DNA from: an uncultured Porphyromonadaceae bacterium
GTDB lineage: Bacteria; Bacteroidota; Bacteroidia; Bacteroidales; Muribaculaceae
NCBI GenBank assembly: GCA_902491625.1
Contig: CABUIO010000001.1
Span: 62,001 to 126,000 of the forward strand
Direction of reading: 5' to 3'
Length of the DNA: 64,000 bases
Part shown: piece after piece, positions 33,620-42,436 of the stretch
Numbering within the stretch: the first letter of the stretch is position 1
Layout: each line of letters opens with the position of its first letter
Program-made: the position numbers and the translations under genes
Notes under the pieces: model-generated
The model's input: only the letters and a program-made list of their open reading frames with translations
Database searches by the model: none
Told to the model about the DNA's origin: nothing

Positions 33620-34675
33620 ATGAAACAACAAAATACATCCATAGAATCTTCTGATAGAATCTACTCAGAGATAAAACAAGTGCTTATACAAGCGCGAGCA
33701 AAGGTGTTGACAACAGTCAATACGGCAATGGTGAAGGCTTACTGGCATGTTGGTAAATTGATCGTTCTAGCACAGGGTGGCGAAGAAAGAGCTGTTTACG
33801 GGGATGAACTTATCAAATCTATATCACAGCGCCTAACAAATGAATTAGGCAAAGGATATGACACATCCAACTTGCGCAATATGAGACTTTTTTATCTGAC
33901 TTTTCCAAATTGCGACGCACTGCGTCACAATTTAAGTTGGACTCATTACCGCACATTGATGAGGGTAACAAATCCGAAAGCTCGCGATTATTATGCAAAG
34001 GAAGCTGCCGAGGGCAACTGGAGTACGCGACAGCTTGAACGACAGATAGCAACACAGTACTACGAACGTCTTTTGTCTACACATCGCGATACAACTGAAG
34101 TTGAAGAGTTAATGCAAAAGAATCTTCCGGCCAAGCCCGAGAGGTTTGACCCTCTTACATTGGTTCACGATCCATTCATCCTTGAGTTTATAGGAGCCAG
34201 AGAGGATGTACTATGGCGGGAGAATGAACTTGAGAGTGCACTGATTTCACACCTTGAGGAATTTTTACTTGAATTAGGGCGTGGATTTGCTTTTATGGGA
34301 CGACAGAAAAGAATTACCATCGAGGGACAGCATTTTTATCCTGATCTAGTATTTTATAACGTCCTAACGCGCAGTTACGTAATAATTGATTTAAAGATGA
34401 AACGTGTTGATTATAGCGATATAGGACAAATGCAACTGTATGTCAATTATTATAACCGAGAGATGTGCCAGCCTGATGACAATCCAACCATCGGCATCAT
34501 ACTCTGCTCTGAAAAGAACGACACAGTGGTAGAATATACTCTTGGCGACAGAAAGGACATAGGCGTTTACTCGGCGAAGTACGATCTTGTAATGCCTACA
34601 AAAGAGGAACTAAGCCGCGAGATTGAGCTGACACGCCAAAAATTCAATTTAATTAAACTGCGCCCACTGGATTAG
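33620..34675 (+). CDS. DUF1016 / YhcG-family PD-(D/E)XK nuclease-like protein
   Basis: Protein of 351 residues. The N-terminal DUF1016 part (about 10-160) includes VNTAMVKAYWHVGKLIV, GKGYDTSNLRNMRLFYLTFP and LSWTHYRTLMRVTN. The C-terminal nuclease-like domain has HFYPDLVFYN and IIDLKMKRVDYSDIGQM, giving a D...DxK active site. Homologues often travel in defence or mobile regions; a nuclease role is inferred. Its AT-rich composition differs from the ~50% GC neighbours, and it breaks the spacing between the chromate and patatin genes, so recent acquisition is likely. A 12-codon open fragment (MAMLYDAITAAA) just after it at 34702-34740 may be debris of an older gene. Confidence 0.88.
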   Translation: MKQQNTSIESSDRIYSEIKQVLIQARAKVLTTVNTAMVKAYWHVGKLIVLAQGGEERAVYGDELIKSISQRLTNELGKGYDTSNLRNMRLFYLTFPNCDALRHNLSWTHYRTLMRVTNPKARDYYAKEAAEGNWSTRQLERQIATQYYERLLSTHRDTTEVEELMQKNLPAKPERFDPLTLVHDPFILEFIGAREDVLWRENELESALISHLEEFLLELGRGFAFMGRQKRITIEGQHFYPDLVFYNVLTRSYVIIDLKMKRVDYSDIGQMQLYVNYYNREMCQPDDNPTIGIILCSEKNDTVVEYTLGDRKDIGVYSAKYDLVMPTKEELSREIELTRQKFNLIKLRPLD

Positions 34676-34753
34676 CAAAGCCGGGAATCTCTCCGCCCCC
34701 TATGGCGATGCTCTACGACGCCATTACCGCCGCAGCCTAAGGACAAGAGTATT

Positions 34754-34783
34754 TTGTGGTTAGCGACAAATTTGCTACTTTCG
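34754..34783 (+). promoter_or_regulatory. Promoter of the patatin gene, five bases from the ATG
   Basis: TTG (34754-34756), 19 bases, then TACTTTCG (34776-34783). The ATG at 34789 follows after five bases, so the transcript would be leaderless or nearly so. The GTG at 34756 lies inside the promoter and is not the start. Confidence 0.55.
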
Positions 34784-34788
34784 CATGT

Positions 34789-37083
34789 ATGAAATCAAGA
34801 ATTGTTTTTCTTATATTTGCTTTGGTTGCGCTCTGTTGCGGCATCGATGCACGCAGTGAGCGTATTGGTCTCGTGCTCAGCGGCGGAGGAGCCAAGGGCA
34901 TCGCACACATCGGAGTGATCAAGGCTCTTGAAGAACATGGCGTGCCGATCGACTATGTAGCCGGCACTTCGATGGGCGCCGTAATCGGAAGCCTATATTG
35001 CTGCGGCCACACTCCGGACTCAATGCTTAACCTTATAACTTCCAAGGACTTCAGCTATTGGTCGTCAGGCAAAATCGACCCTTCGATCGCAAGCTATATA
35101 TCACGTCCACAGCCGACGCCGAGAATGGCGGAAGTGCAGTTCTCGTTTCGCGATTCCACACTCATAAGCACTAATCTCAAGCCCGTCTCACTTATTAATC
35201 CGCTGCCTATGAGTTTCGGTTTCATGACGATGTTCGCTCCATATACCGCGCAGTGCGACAGCAATTTCAACCGTCTGATGGTGCCGTTCCGCTGCGTGAC
35301 GAGCGACGTCTACCATAAGCGCAAGATAGTGTGCCGCAGCGGCTCGCTTTCCGATGCCGTAAGGGCGTCGATGACCTTTCCGACTGTCTTCAAACCTATT
35401 GAAATGGACGGCGTGCTTGTCTACGATGGCGGCATCTATGACAATTTTCCGGTTGACGTGATGCGCGAGGATTTCCATCCGGACTTCATCATCGGCGTAT
35501 CAGTATCAGGTCCCGACGGCAAGCCGCAGCCGGACAATCTCTTCTCGCAGCTTGAAGACATGATCATCCAGAACAACGACTATTCGCTTCCGGCATCAGA
35601 GGGAGTGAAGATTCAGGTGCCGGTGCTTCAGTTCGGTGTGCTGGACTGGGGAAAGGCGCGGGAGATCTACGAGATCGGCTATCGTACGGGCGAGGCGATG
35701 GCGGACTCCATCCTGAGCCGCATCTTGTCGCGACGCTCACCGCAGGAGGTGGCCGACATGCGACGCAGTTTTGCGGAGAATACTCCGGTGCTTGAGTTCG
35801 ACTCGATCGTCCTTTCCGGCATTCCGCACGGACAGCAGAGAGTCATTGACTATCTCTTCACGCACGACAGAAGCCGTCCGTTCAGCCTTGAGAGGGCGCG
35901 CACTGCCTACTACGACCTGATCGCATCGGGAAAAGTCAGCGACTTGTTCCCTTATGCCGTTTACAATCCGCGCGACTCGCTTTTCACTCTGCACCTTGAC
36001 GTCACACCCAAGAAACATTTCTCTCTCGGCATAGGGGGATGGCTGACCACAGCCGCCAACAGCATGCTTTATCTTTCGGCCGGATGGCACTCGATGAGCT
36101 ATAATTTTATGAACGTGGAGCTTAGCGGCTGGCTCGGGCAGTCCTATTTGGCGGGGCTCCTCGACACCCGATTTACAGTCCCGGGAGCTGTGCCGTCGCA
36201 ATTCTCATTTCAGGCGTCGGCAAGCCGGAAAAAGTATTATGAGAGCGAAGTACTGTTCTACCGCACACGCACTCCGAATTTCGTCACCGAATATGAGGCA
36301 TACGCCCGCATCGGCTATTCCATAGCTGTCGGCCACAGCCACGTGGCGGAGCTGACGGCCGGCTACGGCGCCATCAGTGACCATTACTTTTCCCGGACAT
36401 CCGAACAGCCCGGGAGCGGAGGCGCACAGGAAAAGTCACACCACCGACTGGCCGTCGTCCACGCGACTTTCAACGGCAACAATCTCAACAATCTCATGTA
36501 TCCGTCCGAAGGTACGGAGTTCAGCGCCGACATCTGGGGCTATCATCAGCGCTCGCACATCCATAAGGCAGACGGCAAACTGCGCGACAACGGACTGCGA
36601 GCCGTGGCCGAAGTTAAATGGAAGCATTTCTTCCCATGGAAACACAATCTTACCTTCGGAGCCTTCGCCAACGTGCTCGCCAATTTCGGCAAGATCAGAG
36701 GTGACTACATCTCGGCTCTTGTCATGGCTCCGGACTTCGCCCCGACACCGTCGACAAAAGCTCTTTTCAATCCTGCATTCAGAGCCTACAGCTATGCTGC
36801 CGCAGGATTCATCCCGACGTGGCAGCCGATAGCAAACCTTCAGTTGCGCGGAGACTTCTATCTTTTCGCACCAATACGGGAGATGCGAAGCGACAGTCAG
36901 GGAATGCCTTGCTACGACGGATGGCTGCGCAAATCCGAATTTCTCGGAGAGGTGGCGGCAGTCTACAATTTCCGTTTCGCCTCCTTGGCTGTCTACGGCA
37001 ATTATCTCAGCTATCCGACCCGCAACTGGTCGTTCGGCCTCTCGATAGGTCTCTTTTTCGAGGCGCCGCGCTTCATCCGGTAG
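34789..37083 (+). CDS. Patatin-like phospholipase with C-terminal outer-membrane barrel
   Basis: Protein of 764 residues from ATG 34789. A signal peptide (MKSRIVFLIFALVALCCGIDA) is followed by a patatin domain: oxyanion loop SGGGAKGIAHIG, nucleophile Ser in AGTSMGAVIG and the dyad Asp in YDGGIYDNFPV. A POTRA-like linker (about 330-410, IVLSGIPHGQQRVIDYLF) and a long beta-barrel with aromatic strands (about 420-764, ending GLSIGLFFEAPRFIR) complete it. This architecture matches type Vd (PlpD-like) autotransporters, which expose a lipase through their own barrel. The substrate and surface location are inferred. Confidence 0.9.
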   Translation: MKSRIVFLIFALVALCCGIDARSERIGLVLSGGGAKGIAHIGVIKALEEHGVPIDYVAGTSMGAVIGSLYCCGHTPDSMLNLITSKDFSYWSSGKIDPSIASYISRPQPTPRMAEVQFSFRDSTLISTNLKPVSLINPLPMSFGFMTMFAPYTAQCDSNFNRLMVPFRCVTSDVYHKRKIVCRSGSLSDAVRASMTFPTVFKPIEMDGVLVYDGGIYDNFPVDVMREDFHPDFIIGVSVSGPDGKPQPDNLFSQLEDMIIQNNDYSLPASEGVKIQVPVLQFGVLDWGKAREIYEIGYRTGEAMADSILSRILSRRSPQEVADMRRSFAENTPVLEFDSIVLSGIPHGQQRVIDYLFTHDRSRPFSLERARTAYYDLIASGKVSDLFPYAVYNPRDSLFTLHLDVTPKKHFSLGIGGWLTTAANSMLYLSAGWHSMSYNFMNVELSGWLGQSYLAGLLDTRFTVPGAVPSQFSFQASASRKKYYESEVLFYRTRTPNFVTEYEAYARIGYSIAVGHSHVAELTAGYGAISDHYFSRTSEQPGSGGAQEKSHHRLAVVHATFNGNNLNNLMYPSEGTEFSADIWGYHQRSHIHKADGKLRDNGLRAVAEVKWKHFFPWKHNLTFGAFANVLANFGKIRGDYISALVMAPDFAPTPSTKALFNPAFRAYSYAAAGFIPTWQPIANLQLRGDFYLFAPIREMRSDSQGMPCYDGWLRKSEFLGEVAAVYNFRFASLAVYGNYLSYPTRNWSFGLSIGLFFEAPRFIR

Positions 37084-37087
37084 TGCG

Positions 37088-38392
37088 TCACGAGTCTGAT
37101 TCGCTCTCTTCCTCGTCGGTGTCGGTTGCAGAAAGGAGTTCGTCGGGGATGGTGCGCTTTCCTTTGCCTTTGACACCGAGACGTTCCAGCTCGCGAGTGG
37201 CTCTCACGAGGTTTCCCTTTCCGGTCGACAGACGTCCCAATGTCGTGTCGTAGCTGTCCATTGCGGAGGAAAGGCTTTTTCCCAAGTCAACGAACGAGGA
37301 CATGAAAAGCATTATTTTGTCGTAGATGTTGCCGGCCTTTTCTGCTATGCGGAGTGCGTTGTTGTTGCGCGTCTCCTGACTCCACAGGCTGGCTACAACG
37401 TGCATTACGGCAAAAAGGTGTGTAGGACTGCTGATCGAGACCTTGCGCTCCCAAGCGTAGCGCCACAGCTCGCTGTCGGCCTGCAATGCGGCGATGTAAG
37501 CGCCTTCCACGGGGATGAACATCACCACGAAATCAGGGGTGCTTCCGATATAATCCTGATAACGCTTTGCTGCGAGTTCGTCGACATGTTTGCGCACCGA
37601 GCGCACAAGCCGGTCTACGGCCTCCTTTCGGTCGCGGCCGGATTCCGCAGAGCAGAAATCGAGATATGCACTGAGCGTCACCTTGCTGTCGATCACCAGC
37701 TTGCGGTCGTCGGGCATATTGACCACGACGTCCGGCCGCAAACCACGTCCGTCGGCATCGCGCAGTGTGGCACCTGCGGCTGTGGTGGTCAGCTGTTCAG
37801 TGAAATGTACTCCGGAGGTGAGGCCACCCTGCTCTAAAAGCGTGCGGAGCACCATTTCGCCCCAGTCGCCCTGCACCTTATTCTGTCCGCGGAGCGCGGA
37901 GGCAAGATTGGAAGCTTCCTCGCCGAGGGTCGCATTGAGGCGCACAAGCTCGTCGATCTTGTCGCGGAACGACTTACGTGAGGCTTTCTCCTCCACGGCA
38001 GCATCATCGACAGCCTTGCGGAATTCCACGATTCTTGTCTGCAACGGATTGAGTATGGCGTCGAGCTGCTCCTTGTTATTGCGTCCGAGTTCCTGAGCAC
38101 CGCGCTGCATCATCAGGGCGCTCAATTCCTTGAAGCGACTTTCAGCCTGCGCGTTGACGGCGGCAAGCTGATGCTGCCACGCCTCCATATCGGCACGGCG
38201 GCGGTCTGCGTTATAGCGCTCGCGCATCTCCATTTCGGCACGGTGCATCTCCTGCATCTTCTCCATCTGTGCGGCATACTCCTTGCGCAGAGCCTCAGCC
38301 GTAGCGGCTTCATCGCTGTTGTCCTTCTTTCTCAAAAGTGCTATCGCCAGCACAACTACGGCGACAGCCAATATCACTATTATCCAGATCAT
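37088..38392 (-). CDS. rmuC: DNA recombination protein RmuC
   Basis: Protein of 434 residues. An N-terminal membrane anchor (MIWIIVILAVAVVVLAIALL) precedes a long coiled coil (about 30-130). The RmuC domain follows, with GQNKVQGDWGEMVLRTLLEQ, RPDVVVNMPDDRKLVIDSKV and FVVMFIPVEGAYIAAL. The family limits inversions at repeats through a nuclease-like domain. It lies seven bases after apbE on the same strand and converges on the patatin gene. Confidence 0.94.
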   Translation of the reverse strand: MIWIIVILAVAVVVLAIALLRKKDNSDEAATAEALRKEYAAQMEKMQEMHRAEMEMRERYNADRRRADMEAWQHQLAAVNAQAESRFKELSALMMQRGAQELGRNNKEQLDAILNPLQTRIVEFRKAVDDAAVEEKASRKSFRDKIDELVRLNATLGEEASNLASALRGQNKVQGDWGEMVLRTLLEQGGLTSGVHFTEQLTTTAAGATLRDADGRGLRPDVVVNMPDDRKLVIDSKVTLSAYLDFCSAESGRDRKEAVDRLVRSVRKHVDELAAKRYQDYIGSTPDFVVMFIPVEGAYIAALQADSELWRYAWERKVSISSPTHLFAVMHVVASLWSQETRNNNALRIAEKAGNIYDKIMLFMSSFVDLGKSLSSAMDSYDTTLGRLSTGKGNLVRATRELERLGVKGKGKRTIPDELLSATDTDEEESESDS

Positions 38393-38399
38393 TCCTTCT

Positions 38400-39395
38400 C
38401 TACAATTCCTTTACAAGTGCTTTAAAACCATCGCTCATCCACACTCTTCCGCCAGAACCGATCAGCAGACTCTTCAATCCGAGGCGTTCCGACATCTCTG
38501 CAGCCTTGTCGAATCCCATGGCCATGCATGCCGTGGCGTAGCCGTCGGCCTCCATACAAGTCGGCGCAACGACCGTGGCACTCAGCATGTCGTTAAGAGC
38601 CGGAGCGCCGGTGTGGGGATCAAACGTGTGACCCACGCGCTTTCCGCCATTCTCGCGATAGTTGCGGTAATTGCCTGAAGTGGCCACTCCGCAGTCGGTT
38701 ATCTCGATGACGAGCTGCGAGTCATGCACCACACTGTCGGCGGAAAACACAGGCTTATCGACCTGAATGCGCCATTTGCCCCCCTCGGGATTACATCCGG
38801 CCGCAGCAATCTCGCCACCGATCTCGACGAGATAATTAGCAGAGCCGTTTCGCCGGAGCATTGCGCCAACAGCATCGCAGCCATAGCCCTTAGCTATAGC
38901 GGAGAAATTGAACCTCAGGCGAGGATCCGACTTGAGGAGCACACCGCCGACAAGCGATGTCTTTCCGATGCCGACAAAATCCATGATACTGTCCGTAGCC
39001 TCCGTGTCGGGAACCTTCCCCTCCTTTCCTGCAAATCCGTAGGCTTCAATAAGCGGCGCGAGTGTCGGGTCAAAGAAGCCTCCGCTCTCCCTGCTGATAC
39101 GCACAGAGGTTCTGTAGACCTCGGAGAAAATGCTGTCCACGCCCAATTCTTCGGAAGAATTGACTCGGCTCACCACCGAGCCGGGCGTAAAGACGCTCAC
39201 GCTCTCCTCCACCCGATGCAATTCCGTCAGAACCGAGTCTGACAGATCCTTATCTCCCTGATACGTGATATGATAGGCAGTGTGCCAGATCATACCCTCC
39301 ATAGCGTAGTAATCGTTCTCGCGGCTGCATCCGCACATCACAACGCCTGCGGCGACAAAGGCAAGCATAGAAATTATGATTCCTCTTTTCCTCAT
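38400..39395 (-). CDS. apbE: FAD:protein FMN transferase, lipoprotein form
   Basis: Protein of 331 residues from ATG 39395 (MRKRGIIISMLAFVAAG). A lipobox (VVMCGC) makes it a lipoprotein acting in the periplasm, where ApbE links FMN to Thr of flavoproteins such as Rnf or Nqr subunits. Marks include AYHITYQGD near the start, the nucleotide block FNFSAIAKGYGCDAVG and NYLVEIGGEIAAAG, and VGHTFDPHTGAPALN in the C-terminal part. A longer in-frame start at 39518 lacks a signal and is rejected. It is first in a two-gene unit with rmuC. Confidence 0.93.
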   Translation of the reverse strand: MRKRGIIISMLAFVAAGVVMCGCSRENDYYAMEGMIWHTAYHITYQGDKDLSDSVLTELHRVEESVSVFTPGSVVSRVNSSEELGVDSIFSEVYRTSVRISRESGGFFDPTLAPLIEAYGFAGKEGKVPDTEATDSIMDFVGIGKTSLVGGVLLKSDPRLRFNFSAIAKGYGCDAVGAMLRRNGSANYLVEIGGEIAAAGCNPEGGKWRIQVDKPVFSADSVVHDSQLVIEITDCGVATSGNYRNYRENGGKRVGHTFDPHTGAPALNDMLSATVVAPTCMEADGYATACMAMGFDKAAEMSERLGLKSLLIGSGGRVWMSDGFKALVKEL

Positions 39396-39632
39396 AACAT
39401 TCTTAATAAAGTGTAAGCGCATTTTTACGCTTGTCAAAAACAGTGTAAATTTAGCCATAATTCTCCGCACGCACAATTCGCAGAAGGGTTTTCTGCGTTT
39501 AACGAATTTTTCACACAAAAAATCCGGTCAAAAATATGCCGTTGTCATATTATTTTTATAAATTCGCACCCATACACACCGACATAAACTTAGACCCCAT
39601 CCCACAAAAAATGTTTATGCAGGGGCGGTGGA

Positions 39633-39714
39633 TTTTCGATGAAATTCCGCAAGTTGAAGAGGGAGTGTAGCGGGCTACACGACCGATGAGACTTGGCGGA
39701 ATTTACCGAAAAGA
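39633..39714 (+). repeat. REP-like structured palindrome A, inside the MITE
   Basis: Arms ATTCCGC and GCGGAAT, then AAGTT and GACTT, enclose an internal loop. The core at 39662-39686 is: GGAG, arm TGTA, tip GCGGGC, arm TACA, then CGACCGA. It aligns over about 80 bases with the copy at 13784-13867, with paired arm changes. Confidence 0.75.
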
Positions 39715-39810
39715 CACCGGGCCGGGGCAAGAGATAAAGAACATGTTAAACAAATTTACATATCACCCCACGAACTATCCACATAAAAGATGTGATGCAT
39801 CGCATCCTTT

Positions 39811-39879
39811 GATGCTTTTTACCCTTTGGTTCAGTCACATAGCCCGCTATGCTCCTGAACCTGCATGGCAAAAATCATC
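39811..39879 (-). repeat. REP-like structured palindrome B, inside the MITE
   Basis: On the minus strand the outer arms GATGATTTTTGCC and a nearly complementary segment, then GGTTCAG and CTGAACC, enclose the core at 39831-39855: GGAG, arm CATA, tip GCGGGC, arm TATG, then TGACTGA. It is inverted relative to palindrome A and shares its foot, tip and 3' flank but not its arms. Confidence 0.7.
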
Positions 39880-39952
39880 TGAAGCCTGCGACCCCTGCAT
39901 TAACATTTTTTGTGGGATGGGGTCTTAAACACATATTCAACACCAGACAATT

Positions 39953-40540
39953 ATGAAAGAATCCTACCTTTTCTTAGCCGAAGGATTTGAAGAGATCGAG
40001 GCTCTCACTCCGGTTGATGTCATGCGGCGTGCCGGCATGACAGTGAACACTGTGTCAATTACTTCCTCGCGTCAGGTGAAAGGTGCCCACGGCGTCATCG
40101 TGACCACTGATCTTGTCTATGATCCCGTACTTTTCACCGATCCCGACTGGCTCATACTTCCGGGAGGAATGCCCGGCGCTTCCAATCTCTACGACTTCGC
40201 GCCTCTTCAGGGACTGCTGCGCAACCACAAGGCTGACGGAGGCAACATAGCCGCCATCTGCGCCGCCCCGGCAGTCGTACTCGGACAGCTTGGTCTGCTC
40301 AAGGGCGAAAAAGCCACATGCTATCCCGGATTCGAGCGACTTTGCACGGGTGCCGAGATGATCGACGCGCCTGTGGTCGTGAGCAACAACCTCGTGCTCG
40401 GCAACGGTCCCGCCAATGCTCTGAAATGGGCGCTCGCCATTGTGGCCAAGTCCCTGGGCAACAATGCCAAGGACTCCGTGGCTACAGGTATGCTCCTGTA
40501 TGCCGACAGCGGCGACAAACACGATTTCAGCTTCGGCTGA
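39953..40540 (+). CDS. DJ-1/PfpI family protein
   Basis: Protein of 195 residues with a DJ-1/ThiJ fold. The conserved Glu is in LAEGFEEIEALTP, and the nucleophilic Cys is in AAICAAPAVVLG, followed by YPGFE. LPGGMPGASNL is also typical. The family contains glyoxalase/deglycase-like and chaperone-like proteins, so activity is not certain. Its 3' end overlaps the convergent yihY gene by 14 bases. The MITE lies directly upstream, so its native promoter may be displaced. Confidence 0.92.
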   Translation: MKESYLFLAEGFEEIEALTPVDVMRRAGMTVNTVSITSSRQVKGAHGVIVTTDLVYDPVLFTDPDWLILPGGMPGASNLYDFAPLQGLLRNHKADGGNIAAICAAPAVVLGQLGLLKGEKATCYPGFERLCTGAEMIDAPVVVSNNLVLGNGPANALKWALAIVAKSLGNNAKDSVATGMLLYADSGDKHDFSFG

Positions 40541-41951
40541 CACTTTTCGAATCCTCTTTAGACAACTTCTTCCCTATAGCGAGGTCGTTGTCAATGGTCA
40601 GCGCGACGTCGCGGAGCAGCGTCTTGTCCGCGAAACTGTACTCCGTATCCTTAATGGCATCCACACATTCGACTATCCCCCTGAAGCGACGGTCGAATGT
40701 GGGGATGAAATTTTTCACGCCATATTCGTCAAGGCGCCGGAGAAGGTCGGCGACAGTGAAGCCGGTGAGGTCGACCGCAGGGACAATGCCGTAGTCATAC
40801 TGTGAATTGCCCGGCACCTGCACATAATATATGAGTCCGGCCTTCTTCAGATGTCGGACGGCACGTCCCACAAGACGCACCGGAATGATATATTTCACCG
40901 ATATGCCGCCGATGGAAAGAGGCGTCTGATTGCGCAGATAACGCGCAGCTATGACCGCCGACACGACCGTAAGCACTTTCGTGTAGTATTTCATACTTAT
41001 TTCGTCGCCCGATTTGGTAAAGGGGAAACAGAAGACATACTGCGCCGAATATGTCAGCACGCATCCAGAGAGCACGATAAGCCACGAGATCATAAGCCAC
41101 ATCAGGAAAAGCGGAAGGAACGCAAACGAGCCATAGATGGCGTTGTAGCGCGACACCATGATCTGGCCGTTAAGAAAGACAAGCTGAAGTATCTGGAACG
41201 CGATGCCGCACAGAACTCCGGAAACAGCAGCGTAGACAAGCTTCACCTTGGTGTGAGGAATCCAGTAGAAAGAGAACGTAAAAGCTACACACACAAGGAA
41301 GAACGGCGCGAGGTCAAGTACTACACCGATGACGGGAGACAACAGCGGCACATGGAAATATTCACGCACCGAATCGGTCATAAAGATATTGATGCCAATG
41401 CTGCATATCAGCATCACCGGAATAAGAAGGCAGATCGCGACATAGTCCACAAGTTTCTGATAGAGGGTGCGATCGTCGTCGGCTCCCCAGATCCAGTTGA
41501 AATTGTTCTCGATTTCACTCATAAGGGTGACGACGGTGTAGAGCAGAAAAATTATACCTATGCCGACAAATATGCCGTGAGATGTCTCATCGAGGTATGA
41601 GTTTACGAGCTGCATAAGCGTTTCAGCCATACGCCGTTGCGAAGGGAAAATGCGTATTATCTCATCCTGAAGAAGGCTTTGCAGACCAAATCCCTTGCAG
41701 ATGGCGAGCATGAGGGCAAAAGCAGGAACAATGGACAGCAGCGTATTGAAGGTCAGGGCATAGGATCGCGTCTGCAGATTGGGATCCATCATGGTGCGCA
41801 CGCTGAGGTTCACAGTCTTGATGAACCGGACACGGAAAGTCTGCCTGTGGTCATTCCAGACGCCGTACCACATATAGATGCCCCAATTTTTCAGCGCCTC
41901 GGCTCGCCGGCGGATCCTCGCTGCAAATTTACCTTTTTTACCCTTTTTCAT
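40527..41951 (-). CDS. YihY/BrkB family membrane protein
   Basis: Protein of 474 residues from ATG 41951 (MKKGKKGKFAARIRRR). Six hydrophobic segments span about residues 60-310; TRSYALTFNTLLSIVPAFALML is the family hallmark, and WIPHTKVKLVYAAVSGVLCGI is another. The C-terminal ~150 residues are soluble and resemble a winged-helix module (PVRLVGRAVRHLKKAGLIYYV). BrkB was once linked to RNase BN, but the function is unknown. It lies downstream of rnpB on the same strand. Confidence 0.9.
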   Translation of the reverse strand: MKKGKKGKFAARIRRRAEALKNWGIYMWYGVWNDHRQTFRVRFIKTVNLSVRTMMDPNLQTRSYALTFNTLLSIVPAFALMLAICKGFGLQSLLQDEIIRIFPSQRRMAETLMQLVNSYLDETSHGIFVGIGIIFLLYTVVTLMSEIENNFNWIWGADDDRTLYQKLVDYVAICLLIPVMLICSIGINIFMTDSVREYFHVPLLSPVIGVVLDLAPFFLVCVAFTFSFYWIPHTKVKLVYAAVSGVLCGIAFQILQLVFLNGQIMVSRYNAIYGSFAFLPLFLMWLMISWLIVLSGCVLTYSAQYVFCFPFTKSGDEISMKYYTKVLTVVSAVIAARYLRNQTPLSIGGISVKYIIPVRLVGRAVRHLKKAGLIYYVQVPGNSQYDYGIVPAVDLTGFTVADLLRRLDEYGVKNFIPTFDRRFRGIVECVDAIKDTEYSFADKTLLRDVALTIDNDLAIGKKLSKEDSKSVSRS

Positions 41952-42023
41952 ACTATTATAACAAATGCGACCCGCATTGTTCAGTGAGAGCCGCATCCGA
42001 ATGAAAGCATCCAAATTAAAAAA

Positions 42024-42426
42024 GGAGCGGAGGACAGTTGTAAGCCGGGTTATGTACGGTTGCGAAGCTCGCGCCGCGCACCGCGTCTGTCATTTATCTA
42101 TGCCGAAGGTCGCCCAACGGCTAAAGCTGCCTACCCCCCGGCAACGGACGAGCAATCCTTTACTGCCGGTATACTTGACATTGCAACCCATAAGATGTAG
42201 AGCGCCTCCATGTCGCCACAGAAGCCGGTGAGCTCTTACCTCGCCATTTCACCCTTACCCGGCGCCGTCAGCCCGAAGGCCGGAATCGCGCCCGGCGGTA
42301 TATTTCTGTTACATTGTCTCTGCGGTCGCCCGCAGCTTTCCGTTAGGAAGTATGGTGCTCTGTGTTGCCCGGACTTTCCTCCCGGCGCCTTCCGGCGCCC
42401 GGCGACAGACCGCCATCCTCCGCTCC
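42024..42426 (-). ncRNA. rnpB: RNase P RNA, bacterial class A type
   Basis: On the minus strand the conserved segments occur in order: GAGGAAAGTCCGGGC, TGTAACAGAAA, GGTAAGGGTGAAA, GGTAAGAGCTCACCGG, AGGCAGCTTTAGCCG-like, and the 3' strand of P1. The P1 helix pairs GGAGCGGAGGA with TCCTCCGCTCC. A T-run (CTCCTTTTTT) follows the 3' end, so P1 doubles as a terminator stem. It is the RNA of the enzyme that trims tRNA 5' ends. It begins about 10 bases after the stop of the DUF308 gene with no promoter box between. Confidence 0.96.
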
Positions 42427-42436
42427 TGTATGTCGT

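Larger units (their letters stand above)
39590..39927. mobile_element. MITE-like element with 33-bp terminal inverted repeats
   Basis: The left end at 39593-39625 starts GACCCCATCCCACAAAAAAT and ends GCAGGGG. The right end at 39892-39924 is its reverse complement with one mismatch (32 of 33). The element of 332 bases is flanked by TTA on both sides, a 3-bp direct target duplication. It encodes no transposase; an 80-residue plus-strand frame inside it has no protein features. It carries two REP-like palindromes in opposite orientation. It sits between the divergent apbE and DJ-1 genes. Confidence 0.85.

Noticed and set aside
39686..39928. 80-codon frame inside the MITE as a transposase fragment
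   Set aside because: It has no DDE, HUH or helix-turn-helix features, and it runs through the palindromes and the right terminal repeat.
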